A stretch of 64,000 bases of DNA. It comes from Flavobacterium sp. Its GTDB lineage: Bacteria > Bacteroidota > Bacteroidia > Flavobacteriales > Flavobacteriaceae. The stretch lies in the NCBI GenBank assembly GCA_025351785.1, contig JANXVF010000139.1, positions 1-64,000 on the forward strand. The letters are read 5' to 3'. The notes under the pieces are model-generated. The model saw only the letters and a list, made by a program, of their open reading frames with translations. It did no database searches and was not told the origin of the DNA. Shown here one piece after another: positions 10,425-21,058 of the stretch. Within the stretch, counting starts at the first letter, position 1. The number at the start of each line of letters is the position of its first letter. Both the position numbers and the translations under genes were made by a program.

Positions 10425-13400
10425 ATGAGTAACAGTCAAGACCTATTTACTAAAAGCGAAATAAAAACCAAATCAGTTGATATGAAAATTATCTCAATTA
10501 ATGGAGAAAATTTTTATCAAATTACAAACAACGATTTACTTCGCCCTTTTTTTATGAGCATTGTGAGCGATTCAAATCATTGGATGTTTATATCAAGTAA
10601 TGGCGGATTAACTGCTGGTAGAAAAAATTCAGAATTTGCACTTTTTCCTTATTATACAGACGATAAGATTACAGAATCATTCGATATTACTGGAAGTAAA
10701 TCTATTTTTCAAATTTATTTAAATAATCAAATTCAAATCTGGGAACCTTTTTCTGAACGATTTTCTCATAATATGTTTAACGTTTCTAGAAATTTGTATA
10801 AAAATCTGTATGGAAATAAAGTCATTTTTGAAGAGGTAAATCACGATTTAAAAATTACGTATCGATACGAGTGGAGCTCAAGTAATAAATATGGTTTCGT
10901 TCGCAAATCAGAATTAATCAATCATTCTGATACTAATTATCAAATAAATTTAATCGATGGTATTCAAAATATCTTGCCTTATGGAGTTGCTAGTGATTTA
11001 CAAAATTCAGCCAGCAACCTAGTAGATGCTTACAAAAGAAGTGAATTACATCTACAAAGTGGCTTAGGGATATTTGCTTTAAGCGCAATTATAGTTGATA
11101 AAGCCGAACCTAGCGAAGCTTTAAAATGCAATATAGTGTGGTCGTTAAAAATGAAAAATCCATCCTATTTAGTTTCATCACTTCAACTTTCAAAATTTAG
11201 AAACAAACAAAATGTAATTTTAGAAGAAGATATTAAAGGCGAAAAAGGAGCTTATTTTTTAAATTCAGAAATTACCTTAAAAGAAAATTCAAAACAAGAA
11301 TGGACAATTGTTGCCAATGTAAATCAAGATCATTCAGATATTGCTCAAATTATTCACACCATTCAAAATGAAAAAAATCTTGAAGAATTAATAAACCAAG
11401 ATATTGAAATAGGCACAAAAAAATTAATACAACTTAACGCTTCGACAGATGCCTTGCAAGCAACCAATGATAATTTAAGAGATACGCGTCATTTTGCAAA
11501 CACACTTTTTAATATTATGCGTGGTGGAATTTTCGATTTCAATTATCAAATTGAAAAACAAGATTTCCTAAAATATAGCAATAAAGCCAATAAAATAGTT
11601 TTTCAAAAATTAGAAAAAAATCTAAATCAATTACCCGAATTATTTTCAATAGAAACATTAAAAGAATTTGCATCTAAACAAAATGATGCCGATTTTGAGC
11701 GATTAAGTTATGAATATTTACCATTAAAATTTAGCAGAAGACACGGTGATCCTAGCCGACCTTGGAACAAGTTTTCAATAAATACCCAAAGTGAAATAGA
11801 TGGGACAAAAATTTTAGATTATCAGGGAAATTGGCGCGATATTTTTCAAAATTGGGAAGCTTTAGCCCATTCTTTTCCCGAGTTTATAGAAAATATGATT
11901 CATAAATTTCTAAATGCAACTACATTCGACGGTTACAACCCATATCGAGTAACCAAAGATGGATTTGATTGGGAAATTATCGAGGAAGATAATCCTTGGT
12001 CATACATAGGATATTGGGGTGATCATCAAATTATTTATTTATTAAAATTTCTTGAATTTATTGAAAATCATAAACCTAAAAAGCTAGAAAACTATTTTAA
12101 CACCGATATTTTTGTGTATGCCAATGTACCTTACATTATCAAATCGTACCATGATATTTTAAAAAATTCAAAAGATACAATCGAATTTGATTATGAATTA
12201 GATGAAAAAATTAGAGAAGAAAGGACAAAAATTGGTGCTGATGGAACTTTATTAAAAGATGCAAATGGCGAGATATATAAAGTCAATTTTATTGAAAAAA
12301 TATTAGCAACAGTTCTAGCCAAAATGTCAAATTTTATTCCCGAAGGAGGAATTTGGATGAACACGCAACGCCCAGAATGGAATGATGCAAATAACGCATT
12401 AGTGGGAAATGGCGTTTCAATGGTTACATTATATTATCTGAGAAGGTTTTTAAATTTCTTTCAAAAAATAGTAACTAATTCAGATGTTGAAACTATAAAA
12501 ATATCTAATGAAATTGTAGAATTTTATCATTCAATAAGAGAAACTTTGATACAATTTGAATCTTCATTAAACGGAAGATTTAATGATGCTGAGCGAAAAA
12601 AAATTTTAGATTCACTCGGTCAATCAGCTTCAGATTACCGTAATCATGTATATCAAAATGGTTTTTGGGGCAAAAAAAGAACTGTTACAACCAATGGCTT
12701 AAAACGATTTATTGAGGTGAGTTTAAAATTTATTGACCATTCAATAGATGCCAATAAAAGAGAAGATAATTTATATCACGCTTATAATTTAATGACTGTT
12801 GCTAATGAAAAAGAAGTTTCAATATCACATTTAAGCGAAATGCTCGAAGGTCAAGTTGCCGTTTTGAGTTCTGGTTATTTGTCTTCAAAAGAAGCTTTAA
12901 AAGTTTTAGATAATTTGAAAAAGAGCAAACTTTTTAGACAAGATCAATACAGTTATATTTTATATCCAAATAAAAATTTGCCCAAATTTCTTGATAAAAA
13001 TAATATTTCGACAGAAATTGTCTCAAAATCAGAATTGTTGACTAATTTAATAAAAGCAAATAACACACAAATAATAAAAAAAGATTGCAACGGGAATTAT
13101 CATTTTAATGGAAATTTTAAAAATGCTAGTGATTTAGAAGTTGAATTACAATTACTTTTAAAAACTTCTTTTGCAACACAAGTTGAAAAAGAAAAGAAAT
13201 CAATACTTCAAGCTTTTGAAGATGTTTACAATCACAAATCGTTTACAGGTCGTTCTGGGACTTTTTATGGATACGAAGGTCTGGGCTCAATTTATTGGCA
13301 CATGGTTTCAAAACTGCAATTGGTTGTTCAAGAATGTTGCATAAAAGCAGTTGAAGAAAATGAATCTGATGAGTTAATCGGCAAATTACTTGAACATTAT

Positions 13401-13895
13401 TATGAAATTAATGAAGGAATTGGCGTACATAAATCACCCGAATTATACGGAGCTTTTCCAACCGATCCTTACTCACATACACCTGCAGGAAAAGGGGCGC
13501 AGCAACCAGGAATGACAGGTCAAGTTAAAGAAGATATTTTATCACGATTTGGCGAATTGGGAGTTTTTGTAAAAAATGGAAATCTATATTTTAATCCTTG
13601 TTTATTGCGCAAAAATGAATTTCTGACACAAGAAAAAACGTTTAATTATGTTGATGTAAATTTTAGCAGCAAAACTATTCAATTGCATCCTAACTCACTA
13701 TGTTTTACCTATTGTCAAATACCTATTATTTATACAATTTCAAATCATAAAGAAATCGAAATTATTTACAACGATGGTGCAAATTTGAAAATCGAAGAAT
13801 TGGTGTTAGAAAATACCATTAGCGACCAAATTTTTAAAAGAACAAATAAAATCAATCATATTATTGTGAGTATTTTAGAAAAAGATTTGAAATAA
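10425..13895 (+). CDS. Cytosolic GH94/GH149-like beta-1,3-glucan (oligo)phosphorylase
   Basis: 1156 aa without signal peptide; GH-Q-like NDNLRDTRHFANTLFNIMRGG, RRHGDPSRPWNKF, DYQGNWRDIFQNWEALA, NPWSYIGYWGDHQIIYLLKFLE. GH149 is inferred from length and locus context. Confidence 0.75.
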   Translation: MSNSQDLFTKSEIKTKSVDMKIISINGENFYQITNNDLLRPFFMSIVSDSNHWMFISSNGGLTAGRKNSEFALFPYYTDDKITESFDITGSKSIFQIYLNNQIQIWEPFSERFSHNMFNVSRNLYKNLYGNKVIFEEVNHDLKITYRYEWSSSNKYGFVRKSELINHSDTNYQINLIDGIQNILPYGVASDLQNSASNLVDAYKRSELHLQSGLGIFALSAIIVDKAEPSEALKCNIVWSLKMKNPSYLVSSLQLSKFRNKQNVILEEDIKGEKGAYFLNSEITLKENSKQEWTIVANVNQDHSDIAQIIHTIQNEKNLEELINQDIEIGTKKLIQLNASTDALQATNDNLRDTRHFANTLFNIMRGGIFDFNYQIEKQDFLKYSNKANKIVFQKLEKNLNQLPELFSIETLKEFASKQNDADFERLSYEYLPLKFSRRHGDPSRPWNKFSINTQSEIDGTKILDYQGNWRDIFQNWEALAHSFPEFIENMIHKFLNATTFDGYNPYRVTKDGFDWEIIEEDNPWSYIGYWGDHQIIYLLKFLEFIENHKPKKLENYFNTDIFVYANVPYIIKSYHDILKNSKDTIEFDYELDEKIREERTKIGADGTLLKDANGEIYKVNFIEKILATVLAKMSNFIPEGGIWMNTQRPEWNDANNALVGNGVSMVTLYYLRRFLNFFQKIVTNSDVETIKISNEIVEFYHSIRETLIQFESSLNGRFNDAERKKILDSLGQSASDYRNHVYQNGFWGKKRTVTTNGLKRFIEVSLKFIDHSIDANKREDNLYHAYNLMTVANEKEVSISHLSEMLEGQVAVLSSGYLSSKEALKVLDNLKKSKLFRQDQYSYILYPNKNLPKFLDKNNISTEIVSKSELLTNLIKANNTQIIKKDCNGNYHFNGNFKNASDLEVELQLLLKTSFATQVEKEKKSILQAFEDVYNHKSFTGRSGTFYGYEGLGSIYWHMVSKLQLVVQECCIKAVEENESDELIGKLLEHYYEINEGIGVHKSPELYGAFPTDPYSHTPAGKGAQQPGMTGQVKEDILSRFGELGVFVKNGNLYFNPCLLRKNEFLTQEKTFNYVDVNFSSKTIQLHPNSLCFTYCQIPIIYTISNHKEIEIIYNDGANLKIEELVLENTISDQIFKRTNKINHIIVSILEKDLK

Positions 13896-13899
13896 TAAA

Positions 13900-15186
13900 A
13901 TGAAAAGAAAAAGTCTATTTTGTTCAGAATTTATATTAAAATCTATTGCATTTTTTGTGTTGATTTTAATTATTTCTTCTTTCAAAATAGCATCCAAAAA
14001 ATATAAACATATTGTTAAAGTAAAGGTGACTGCAAAAGATATCTTAGGAAATCCAAATTATTTAGCAATTTCTTATGGTGGCTATAGAAAAAATACTAGG
14101 GATATTCAACCTACTATTGAAGAAGTTAAACAAGATTTAAAAATTTTAGCATCGCTCAAAATCAAAATAATAAGAACATACAATGTGCATTTTGAAGAGG
14201 TCAATACGGTTTTAAAAGCTATTGAAATTTTAAAAAAAGACAACAAAAATTTCGAAATGTATGTCATGCTAGGCACCTGGATAGATTGTAAAAATGCGTG
14301 GACAAACCTTGAGCCAAATCATAATGAGGAAAGTGAGCGTAATGAAGACGAAATTAATGAAGCAGTTAGATTAGCAAATAAGTATCCTGATATTATTAAA
14401 ATTATTGCAGTAGGAAACGAAGCTATGGTAAAATGGGCAACTAGCTATTATGTTCAACCCAAAGTGATTTTAAAATGGGTTAATTATTTACAAAATTTAA
14501 AGAAAAACAAAAAACTTTCAAAAGATTTATGGATAACTTCATCTGATGATTTTGCTTCTTGGGGTGGAGGAGATGAAAGTTACAAAACAAAAGATTTAGA
14601 GAATTTGATTAATGCTGTAGATTATGTTTCTATGCATACCTATCCTTATCATAATTCCCATTATCACCCAGATTTTTGGATGGTACCTCAGGAAGATAAC
14701 TCACTTCCAGAAGTTGATAAAGTCATTTCGTCAATGAATAGGTCAATAGAATTTGCAAAAATGCAATACAATGCCGTTAAGAATTATGTAAATAGTATCA
14801 ATCCTAAAAAATCTGTTCATATTGGCGAAACGGGTTGGGCTTCAAGTTCGGATGGATTGTATGGAAATGAAGGTTCTAAAGCATCTGACGAATACAAGCA
14901 AGCGCTTTTTTATGATGCAATGAGAACTTGGACAAACAAAGATAGAATTTCATGTTTTTTCTTTGAGGCGTTTGATGAAATCTGGAAAGACAACAAAAAT
15001 CCATCGGGTTCTGAAAATCATTTCGGATTATTTACAATAAATGGAAAAGCAAAATATACATTATGGAAAAATGTGGATAAAAAAGTTTTTCAAGGTTTAA
15101 AACGAAATGAAAATACTATAATAAAAACATATAACGGAAATTCTGTCGAACTCATGAAAACTGTTTTAAGTCCGCCTAGTAAATAA
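13900..15186 (+). CDS. GH17-like beta-1,3-glucanase/glucosidase
   Basis: IIRTYNVHFEEV, VGNEAMVKW, SMHTYPYHNS, HIGETGWASSSDG, FFFEAFDEIWK. N-terminal hydrophobic anchor. Confidence 0.85.
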   Translation: MKRKSLFCSEFILKSIAFFVLILIISSFKIASKKYKHIVKVKVTAKDILGNPNYLAISYGGYRKNTRDIQPTIEEVKQDLKILASLKIKIIRTYNVHFEEVNTVLKAIEILKKDNKNFEMYVMLGTWIDCKNAWTNLEPNHNEESERNEDEINEAVRLANKYPDIIKIIAVGNEAMVKWATSYYVQPKVILKWVNYLQNLKKNKKLSKDLWITSSDDFASWGGGDESYKTKDLENLINAVDYVSMHTYPYHNSHYHPDFWMVPQEDNSLPEVDKVISSMNRSIEFAKMQYNAVKNYVNSINPKKSVHIGETGWASSSDGLYGNEGSKASDEYKQALFYDAMRTWTNKDRISCFFFEAFDEIWKDNKNPSGSENHFGLFTINGKAKYTLWKNVDKKVFQGLKRNENTIIKTYNGNSVELMKTVLSPPSK

Positions 15187-15190
15187 TATT

Positions 15191-16687
15191 ATGAAGATTT
15201 CAAAAAAAATATTTTTTATACTATTAATTTTAACCATGTTTGAAACAGTAGCACAAAAAAATGCGTTAAAAATTGAAGTATTTGAAACCTCGGCTTCTGG
15301 TAATGCCTTAACTAAAATAAATGAATTTTCAACAGATATTAATTTAGTAAAAGTAAAAATTAATCCTGATGAGAAATTTCAAACTATTACAGGTTTTGGA
15401 GGTGCTTTTACCGAATCTTCGGCTTATTTACTCAATCGATTGAGTAAAAAAAATCAAAAAAAAATTATGCAAGCCTATTTTAGTAAAGCTGGTGCAAATT
15501 ATTCTTTAACGAGAACACATATTAATTCATGCGATTTTTCGCTAAAGCATTATGCTTACGATATGGTTGATGGGGATAAAAATTTAGATAATTTTTCAAT
15601 TGAAGAAGACAAGAAAAATAATTTAATTCCGATGATTTTACAAGCCAAATCTATTTCAAAAGATGGGTTTAAAATTATAGCTTCACCTTGGACTGCACCA
15701 CCTTGGATGAAAGATAATAAAGCATGGATTGGAGGAAAGCTTTTGCCAGATTATAATGATACATGGGCTTTATATTTTTCAAAATATATTGATGCTTACA
15801 AAAAAGAAGGTGTTGATATTTGGGGTGTTACTGTCGAAAATGAGCCACACGGTAACGGGAATAACTGGGAAAGTATGTTGTTTTCTCCAAAAGAAATGAC
15901 AGATTTTGTTCAAAATTATTTAGGACCAAAACTCGAAAATGATGGCAAAGCAAATGTAAAGATTTTAGGTTACGATCAAAATAGAGCTGGATTAAAAGAA
16001 TGGGTAGATGAAATGTTTAGAGACGAGAAATCGTCAAAATATTTTGCGGGAACAGCCATTCATTGGTATGAAAGCACCTATGATTATTTTCCTGATGCTC
16101 TTCGATATGCTCACAATAAAGCACCAGACAAATATTTAATTCAGACCGAAGGTTGCGTAGATTCTGAAATTCCAAAATGGAACGACGATGCTTGGTATTG
16201 GAAGAAAGAAGCTACAGATTGGGGTTGGGATTGGGCAAGTGAACAAGACAAACATTTACATCCAAAATATGCTCCTGTAAATCGTTATGCCACTGATATT
16301 ATTGGTTGTTTGAATAATTGGGTAGACGGATGGATAGATTGGAATATGATTTTAGACAAACAAGGTGGCCCAAATTGGTTTAAAAATTGGTGCGTTGCGC
16401 CAATTATTGTAGATGATAAAAATGATGAGGTTTATCTCACACCATTATATTATACAATGGCTCATTTTAGCAAATTTATGCGTCCAGGAGCTGTAAAAAT
16501 TGGGTGTAAAATTGATAACAATGATTTAATGGCAACAGCTGTAAAAAATTTAGACGGAAAAATAGTATTGGTAGTTTTTAATCCTACTGAACAATCACAA
16601 TCATTAGAAATAGATATTAATAACCAAACTAAAATGATTTCCATTGATGGCAAAGCCTTGCTAACAGCTGTAATCAAAATTAAATAA
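15191..16687 (+). CDS. GH30 beta-glucosidase/beta-glucanase
   Basis: Signal peptide; FQTITGFGGAFTESSAYLL; ASPWTAPPWMK; VTVENEPHGNGNNWESM; IQTEGCVDSE. Confidence 0.9.
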   Translation: MKISKKIFFILLILTMFETVAQKNALKIEVFETSASGNALTKINEFSTDINLVKVKINPDEKFQTITGFGGAFTESSAYLLNRLSKKNQKKIMQAYFSKAGANYSLTRTHINSCDFSLKHYAYDMVDGDKNLDNFSIEEDKKNNLIPMILQAKSISKDGFKIIASPWTAPPWMKDNKAWIGGKLLPDYNDTWALYFSKYIDAYKKEGVDIWGVTVENEPHGNGNNWESMLFSPKEMTDFVQNYLGPKLENDGKANVKILGYDQNRAGLKEWVDEMFRDEKSSKYFAGTAIHWYESTYDYFPDALRYAHNKAPDKYLIQTEGCVDSEIPKWNDDAWYWKKEATDWGWDWASEQDKHLHPKYAPVNRYATDIIGCLNNWVDGWIDWNMILDKQGGPNWFKNWCVAPIIVDDKNDEVYLTPLYYTMAHFSKFMRPGAVKIGCKIDNNDLMATAVKNLDGKIVLVVFNPTEQSQSLEIDINNQTKMISIDGKALLTAVIKIK

Positions 16688-16695
16688 ACCCAATT

Positions 16696-18141
16696 ATGAT
16701 GGATTTGCAAACAAATAAAACACCAATAATTATAAAAAATGATAAAGTTCCTTTCGGACAAAAAGCTGCTTTTGGTGCCGGACATTTAGTAAATAATTTA
16801 TTCCCTGGAGCCTTAGGAGTTTTTTCTTTTTTTCTATTAACTGCTTTTGGTATGGATCCTATCTATGCAGGAATTTTGGGCGGTTTACCTCGAATTTATG
16901 ATGCTATAATTGATCCTATTATTGGACATCTATCTGATAACTCAAATTCTAAATGGGGAAGAAGAAGACCCTTTATTTTTGTCGGAGCCATATTAAGCGG
17001 TCTGTTTTTTATTGTTTTGTGGCAATTAGACCCAAAAGATTCTCAAACATATAATTTTTGGTATTTTTTAATTTTTTCGTTAGTTTTTCTAACCGGTAAT
17101 GCCATGTTTGCGACACCATTAATAGGTTTAGGATATGAAATGACCTCAGATTATAAGGAAAGAACTAGGCTCATGGGTTTTTCTCAAACTATTGGCCAAG
17201 TTGCCTGGATGATTGTTCCATGGTTTTGGGTAATTATTGCAGACCCAACAATATTTAAAACTCAAGCAGAAGGTGTAAATAAATTGTCAGTCATAGTAGG
17301 TATCGTTTGTATGTTACTCGGAGTTTTACCAGCATTATTTTGCAAAGAAATGAATCAAACTAATTTAGAAAATAAAACTCACAAAAAAGGAAATATTTTC
17401 AGTGAATTAACAAGTTTATTTAAAAGTATAAGATTAATTTCTAAAAATAAATCTTTTATGAAATTGTGTGCCGCCACATTTTTAGTTTTCAACGGTTTCC
17501 AGATGGTTGCTTCATTTAGTTATTTTATTATAGTTTTTTACATGTTTAAAGGCGATTATAGTTTAGCAGGATCATGGCCAGCATGGTTTTCTACAATTAC
17601 TGCTGTCGTTACTGCATTTTTAATTATTCCAATTGTAACTGTAATTTCAAATAAATTTGGTAAAAAAAATGCCTTTATAATTACTACATTTCTATCAATA
17701 ATAGGATATTCTTTAAAATGGTGGGGTTTTAGCCCAGGAAATCCGTGGTTAATGTTCATTCCGGTACCTTTAATTGCTTTTGGTCTAGGCGGATTGTTTA
17801 CTTTAATGATGAGTATGACCGCAGATGTTTGTGATTTAGATGAACTTGAAAACGGAATGCCTAGAAAAGAAGGAACATTTGGCGCAATTTATTGGTGGAT
17901 GGTAAAGTTAGGTCAAGGAATTGCGTTGTTACTTGCAGGTTGGGTTCTCAAAGTAATCGGTTTTGATGCAGGTAAAGCTACACAAAGTGTTCATACAATG
18001 ACAAGTTTAAGACTTTTTGACATCTTTGTACCAGTAATAACTGCAGCAATTGCAATTTGGGTAATGAGAGATTACAATCTTTCTGAAGATAAAGCTAAGG
18101 CAATTAAAGCAGAGTTAGTGGCTCGAAGAGGGGAACTATAA
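16696..18141 (+). CDS. MFS transporter, glycoside-pentoside-hexuronide (GPH) cation symporter type
   Basis: Multi-TM; YDAIIDPIIGHLSDNSNSKWGRRRPFI; TADVCDLDELENGMPRKEGTFGAIYWWMVKLGQGIALLLAG. Confidence 0.9.
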   Translation: MMDLQTNKTPIIIKNDKVPFGQKAAFGAGHLVNNLFPGALGVFSFFLLTAFGMDPIYAGILGGLPRIYDAIIDPIIGHLSDNSNSKWGRRRPFIFVGAILSGLFFIVLWQLDPKDSQTYNFWYFLIFSLVFLTGNAMFATPLIGLGYEMTSDYKERTRLMGFSQTIGQVAWMIVPWFWVIIADPTIFKTQAEGVNKLSVIVGIVCMLLGVLPALFCKEMNQTNLENKTHKKGNIFSELTSLFKSIRLISKNKSFMKLCAATFLVFNGFQMVASFSYFIIVFYMFKGDYSLAGSWPAWFSTITAVVTAFLIIPIVTVISNKFGKKNAFIITTFLSIIGYSLKWWGFSPGNPWLMFIPVPLIAFGLGGLFTLMMSMTADVCDLDELENGMPRKEGTFGAIYWWMVKLGQGIALLLAGWVLKVIGFDAGKATQSVHTMTSLRLFDIFVPVITAAIAIWVMRDYNLSEDKAKAIKAELVARRGEL

Positions 18142-18240
18142 AATTAATATTCCTAAAATACCTCATCAAAATGCATTGAAAACTTTATCGGGAAGGTTAC
18201 CTAATAAATATTTATTAAATCATATGAGTATTAGGTTTAA

Positions 18241-18500
18241 TATTTAGCAAAAGGAAAACGAGTAATCATTACAGAAACACGTTGGCCAACCGAAGATGGA
18301 ACTTTGAAAGGAGTAATTGCATCAAATGAAAATGACAAGATATATTTATTGAAACTATATCTTGGTGTGAACAAAATGAAATTGAATTTTTTTTCTTCAT
18401 CGTTTGATGAATTTTGAAAAATTTGGACTCGTGTGAGAAGTTCGTGCATCTTGAGGATTTTGGGATAAAAATAAAAAGGTAAAATTTATAAAAAATATGT
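18241..18500 (+). pseudogene. Frameshifted remnant of a GH17 C-terminal region
   Basis: Fragments in three frames in GH17 order: YLAKGKRVIITETRWPTEDG (18241), ETISWCEQNEIEFFFF (18351-18398), SSFDEF*K (18397), EVRAS*GFWDKNKKVKFI (about 18437-18490). Confidence 0.7.
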
Positions 18501-18545
18501 TTCAGTAAATAACTTGGAGCAAAGTAATTTAAAACAATTTCAATC

Positions 18546-20243
18546 ATGAAAAATTTTAAAATAGTTCAGATATTTTTGTTGCTTTTTTTTGTTTTTGAAT
18601 ATGCAAATTCTCAAGTCGATGTTACCTATACTGATTTGGTTTGGTCAGATGAATTTAATACAGATGGTGCACTAAATACAAACAATTGGTTTCATCAAAC
18701 TCAATTACCTGCTGGAGGAAGCTGGTTTAGTGGCGAATTACAACATTATACTAACCGAATTGAAAATTCATATATAAATTCTGGAATTTTGAATATTGTT
18801 GCAAAAAGTGAAGTATTTACAGATCAAGGCGTAACAAAAAATTATACATCAGCAAGATTAAATTCAAAATTTTCTTTTAAATATGGGAGGGTAGATGTAA
18901 GAGCAAAAGTACCCATAGATTCAGGGACATGGCCAGCAATTTGGATGTTAGGAAAAAATATTAACGAAAATGGTGCCTATTTTGACACAGCTTTTGGGAC
19001 ATTAAATTGGCCTGCTTGTGGTGAAATTGATATAATGGAACACGGAATTTTCCCATCTCAAAATGTAAATTACATTCAAGGAACTTTACATACACCTTCA
19101 TCTTATGGAAACTCAATTAATAACGGTGGCATTTTAGCATCCGATTTGCAAAATAGTTATCATATTTATTCAATGAATTGGTCTCCGTTTCAAATATCTT
19201 TTTTGATAGATAACGTGGTTTATTACACCTATAATCCTGCGGTAAAAGATGCTACTACTTGGCCATTTGATAATGAGCAATATTTATTATTAAACATAGC
19301 AATGGGAGGAACTGCGGGTTCAATTCCTTCTGGTTTTACTCAAGCTTCAATGCAAGTTGACTATGTGAGAGTATACCAAAATAACATGATTGATATCCAA
19401 AGCCCAACAAATTTTACAGCAAGCATTGGTGCTGTTACAAGTTCATCGGTAGAATTACTTTTAAATGCATATGATAACTCCGGTAATGTTGTATATTCAA
19501 TTTCAAATGGATCAACAAATCAAACAGTTACTAGTACTTCGGGCGTTCAAAAATCAGTTGTAATTTCAAATTTGAACTCAAATACTACTTATACTTTTAC
19601 TATATCAGCTACTGATTTGGCTGGAAATGCCTACACAAATAATCCTTTGATAAGGAGTGCAACAACAACTGAAACTACAGCTTGTTCAGGAACCGATAGT
19701 GTTGCGACTCAAGGTACCTTTACCACTGGATATAATTATACATTTGAAACTATCGGTACCGATGTTAAAATTACTTTCAACTTGTTAGATACAGATAAAG
19801 TTGGAGTTGTTGCTTATTTATGGAAACAAAATCCTTTTTCTGAGGCTCAAATGACAAATGTTTCTGGTAATACGTTTACAAAAACAATTTCTAACCAATC
19901 TATAGGTTCTATAATTAATTATGCAGTAAAATTTGCGTTTGCAGGAGGATTTTCTGTTACAAAATATGTTACCTATAATGTAGGCAATAATTGCGCATTG
20001 ATTACAGATAATTTTTTTGACGATAAACAATTTACTTTTAATAATCCAGCTAATGATTATATATTGATTAATTCAAAATCTGCCATTGATAAAGTAGAAA
20101 TTTATAATTTGCTCGGTAATTTAATTTTGACATCAACAGTTAATACTAACAAAGTTGATGTTAATAATCTTTCAAAAGAGTTGTATCTTCTTGTTATTTA
20201 TTCGGGTAAAAACCGAACTACTAAAAAATTAATTATTAACTAA
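18546..20243 (+). CDS. GH16 endo-beta-glucanase with FN3-like and accessory module and T9SS sorting domain
   Basis: Signal peptide; CGEIDIMEHG; MQVDYVRVYQ; FN3-like segment; C-terminal IDKVEIYNLLGNLILTS...LYLLVIYSGKNRTTKKLIIN. Confidence 0.9.
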   Translation: MKNFKIVQIFLLLFFVFEYANSQVDVTYTDLVWSDEFNTDGALNTNNWFHQTQLPAGGSWFSGELQHYTNRIENSYINSGILNIVAKSEVFTDQGVTKNYTSARLNSKFSFKYGRVDVRAKVPIDSGTWPAIWMLGKNINENGAYFDTAFGTLNWPACGEIDIMEHGIFPSQNVNYIQGTLHTPSSYGNSINNGGILASDLQNSYHIYSMNWSPFQISFLIDNVVYYTYNPAVKDATTWPFDNEQYLLLNIAMGGTAGSIPSGFTQASMQVDYVRVYQNNMIDIQSPTNFTASIGAVTSSSVELLLNAYDNSGNVVYSISNGSTNQTVTSTSGVQKSVVISNLNSNTTYTFTISATDLAGNAYTNNPLIRSATTTETTACSGTDSVATQGTFTTGYNYTFETIGTDVKITFNLLDTDKVGVVAYLWKQNPFSEAQMTNVSGNTFTKTISNQSIGSIINYAVKFAFAGGFSVTKYVTYNVGNNCALITDNFFDDKQFTFNNPANDYILINSKSAIDKVEIYNLLGNLILTSTVNTNKVDVNNLSKELYLLVIYSGKNRTTKKLIIN

Positions 20244-20322
20244 AGTCAAAAAAAGTTACAATTTAAAATGTGAAAAATGTTAAACTTTCAATTTTTATTT
20301 GTTTGTTAAGAAAATTTTGTGT

Positions 20323-20330
20323 TACATTTG
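20323..20330 (+). promoter_or_regulatory. Bacteroidota-type -7 element upstream of the sigma-factor gene
   Basis: TTTG (20302-20305)-N17-TACATTTG matches TTTG/TAnnTTTG. Confidence 0.5.
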
Positions 20331-20422
20331 GCTAAGATTAATCTTAATTTAACAGTTGCCTATAAACAAAACTACTTTTTAGAAAAAAAATATAATTTTC
20401 AACCCAAACTAAAAAGTTTTAT

Positions 20423-21007
20423 ATGGCTACTACAAACCTTCCAGATTCTCTGTTAGTACATAATTATATTTCTGGCGATGAAAGTGCTTTATTAGATTTA
20501 ATAAATCGTCATCAATCAAAAATTTATGGATTCATCTATTCAAAATTAGATAATAGACAATTTGCAGACGATATTTTTCAAGAAACTTTTTTGAAAGTTA
20601 TTAGAACTTTAAAATCAAATTTGTATAATGAAGAAGGTAAATTTTTACCCTGGGTAATGCGGATTGCTCATAATTTGATAATGGACGAATACAGAAAAGT
20701 AAAAAAACAATCTTTATTATATGATACTGAAGATTTTTCAATATTTTCAATTTTAAAAGATAATTCTTTAAATGTTGAAGATAAAATGATTGAAGAAATG
20801 ATAAATCAAGATGTCAAGAATATAATTTTAAAACTACCTGAAGATCAAAAAGAAATTCTTATGATGAGGTATTATCAAAAACTAAACTACAACGAGATTG
20901 CAGAATTAACAGGGCTTGGAATCAATACTGCAATAGGAAAAATGAGATATGCTATTATAAATCTTAGAAAAATTATTAAAAAAAATAAAATTAGTTTGGT
21001 TGCTTAA
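20423..21007 (+). CDS. ECF-type RNA polymerase sigma factor
   Basis: DDIFQETFLKVIRTLK; PWVMRIAHNLIMDEYRK; LPEDQKEILMMRYYQKLNYNEIAELTGLGINTAIGKMRYAIINLRK. Confidence 0.93.
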   Translation: MATTNLPDSLLVHNYISGDESALLDLINRHQSKIYGFIYSKLDNRQFADDIFQETFLKVIRTLKSNLYNEEGKFLPWVMRIAHNLIMDEYRKVKKQSLLYDTEDFSIFSILKDNSLNVEDKMIEEMINQDVKNIILKLPEDQKEILMMRYYQKLNYNEIAELTGLGINTAIGKMRYAIINLRKIIKKNKISLVA

Positions 21008-21058
21008 GCAATATTTTTGAAATAGGTACGTTATAGATGTATAACTTTTTTTAAATCT

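Noticed and set aside
18237-18547. Two minus-strand ORFs (70 and 92 aa)
   Set aside because: Cover the plus-strand GH17 remnant, share no recognisable motif and overlap each other.
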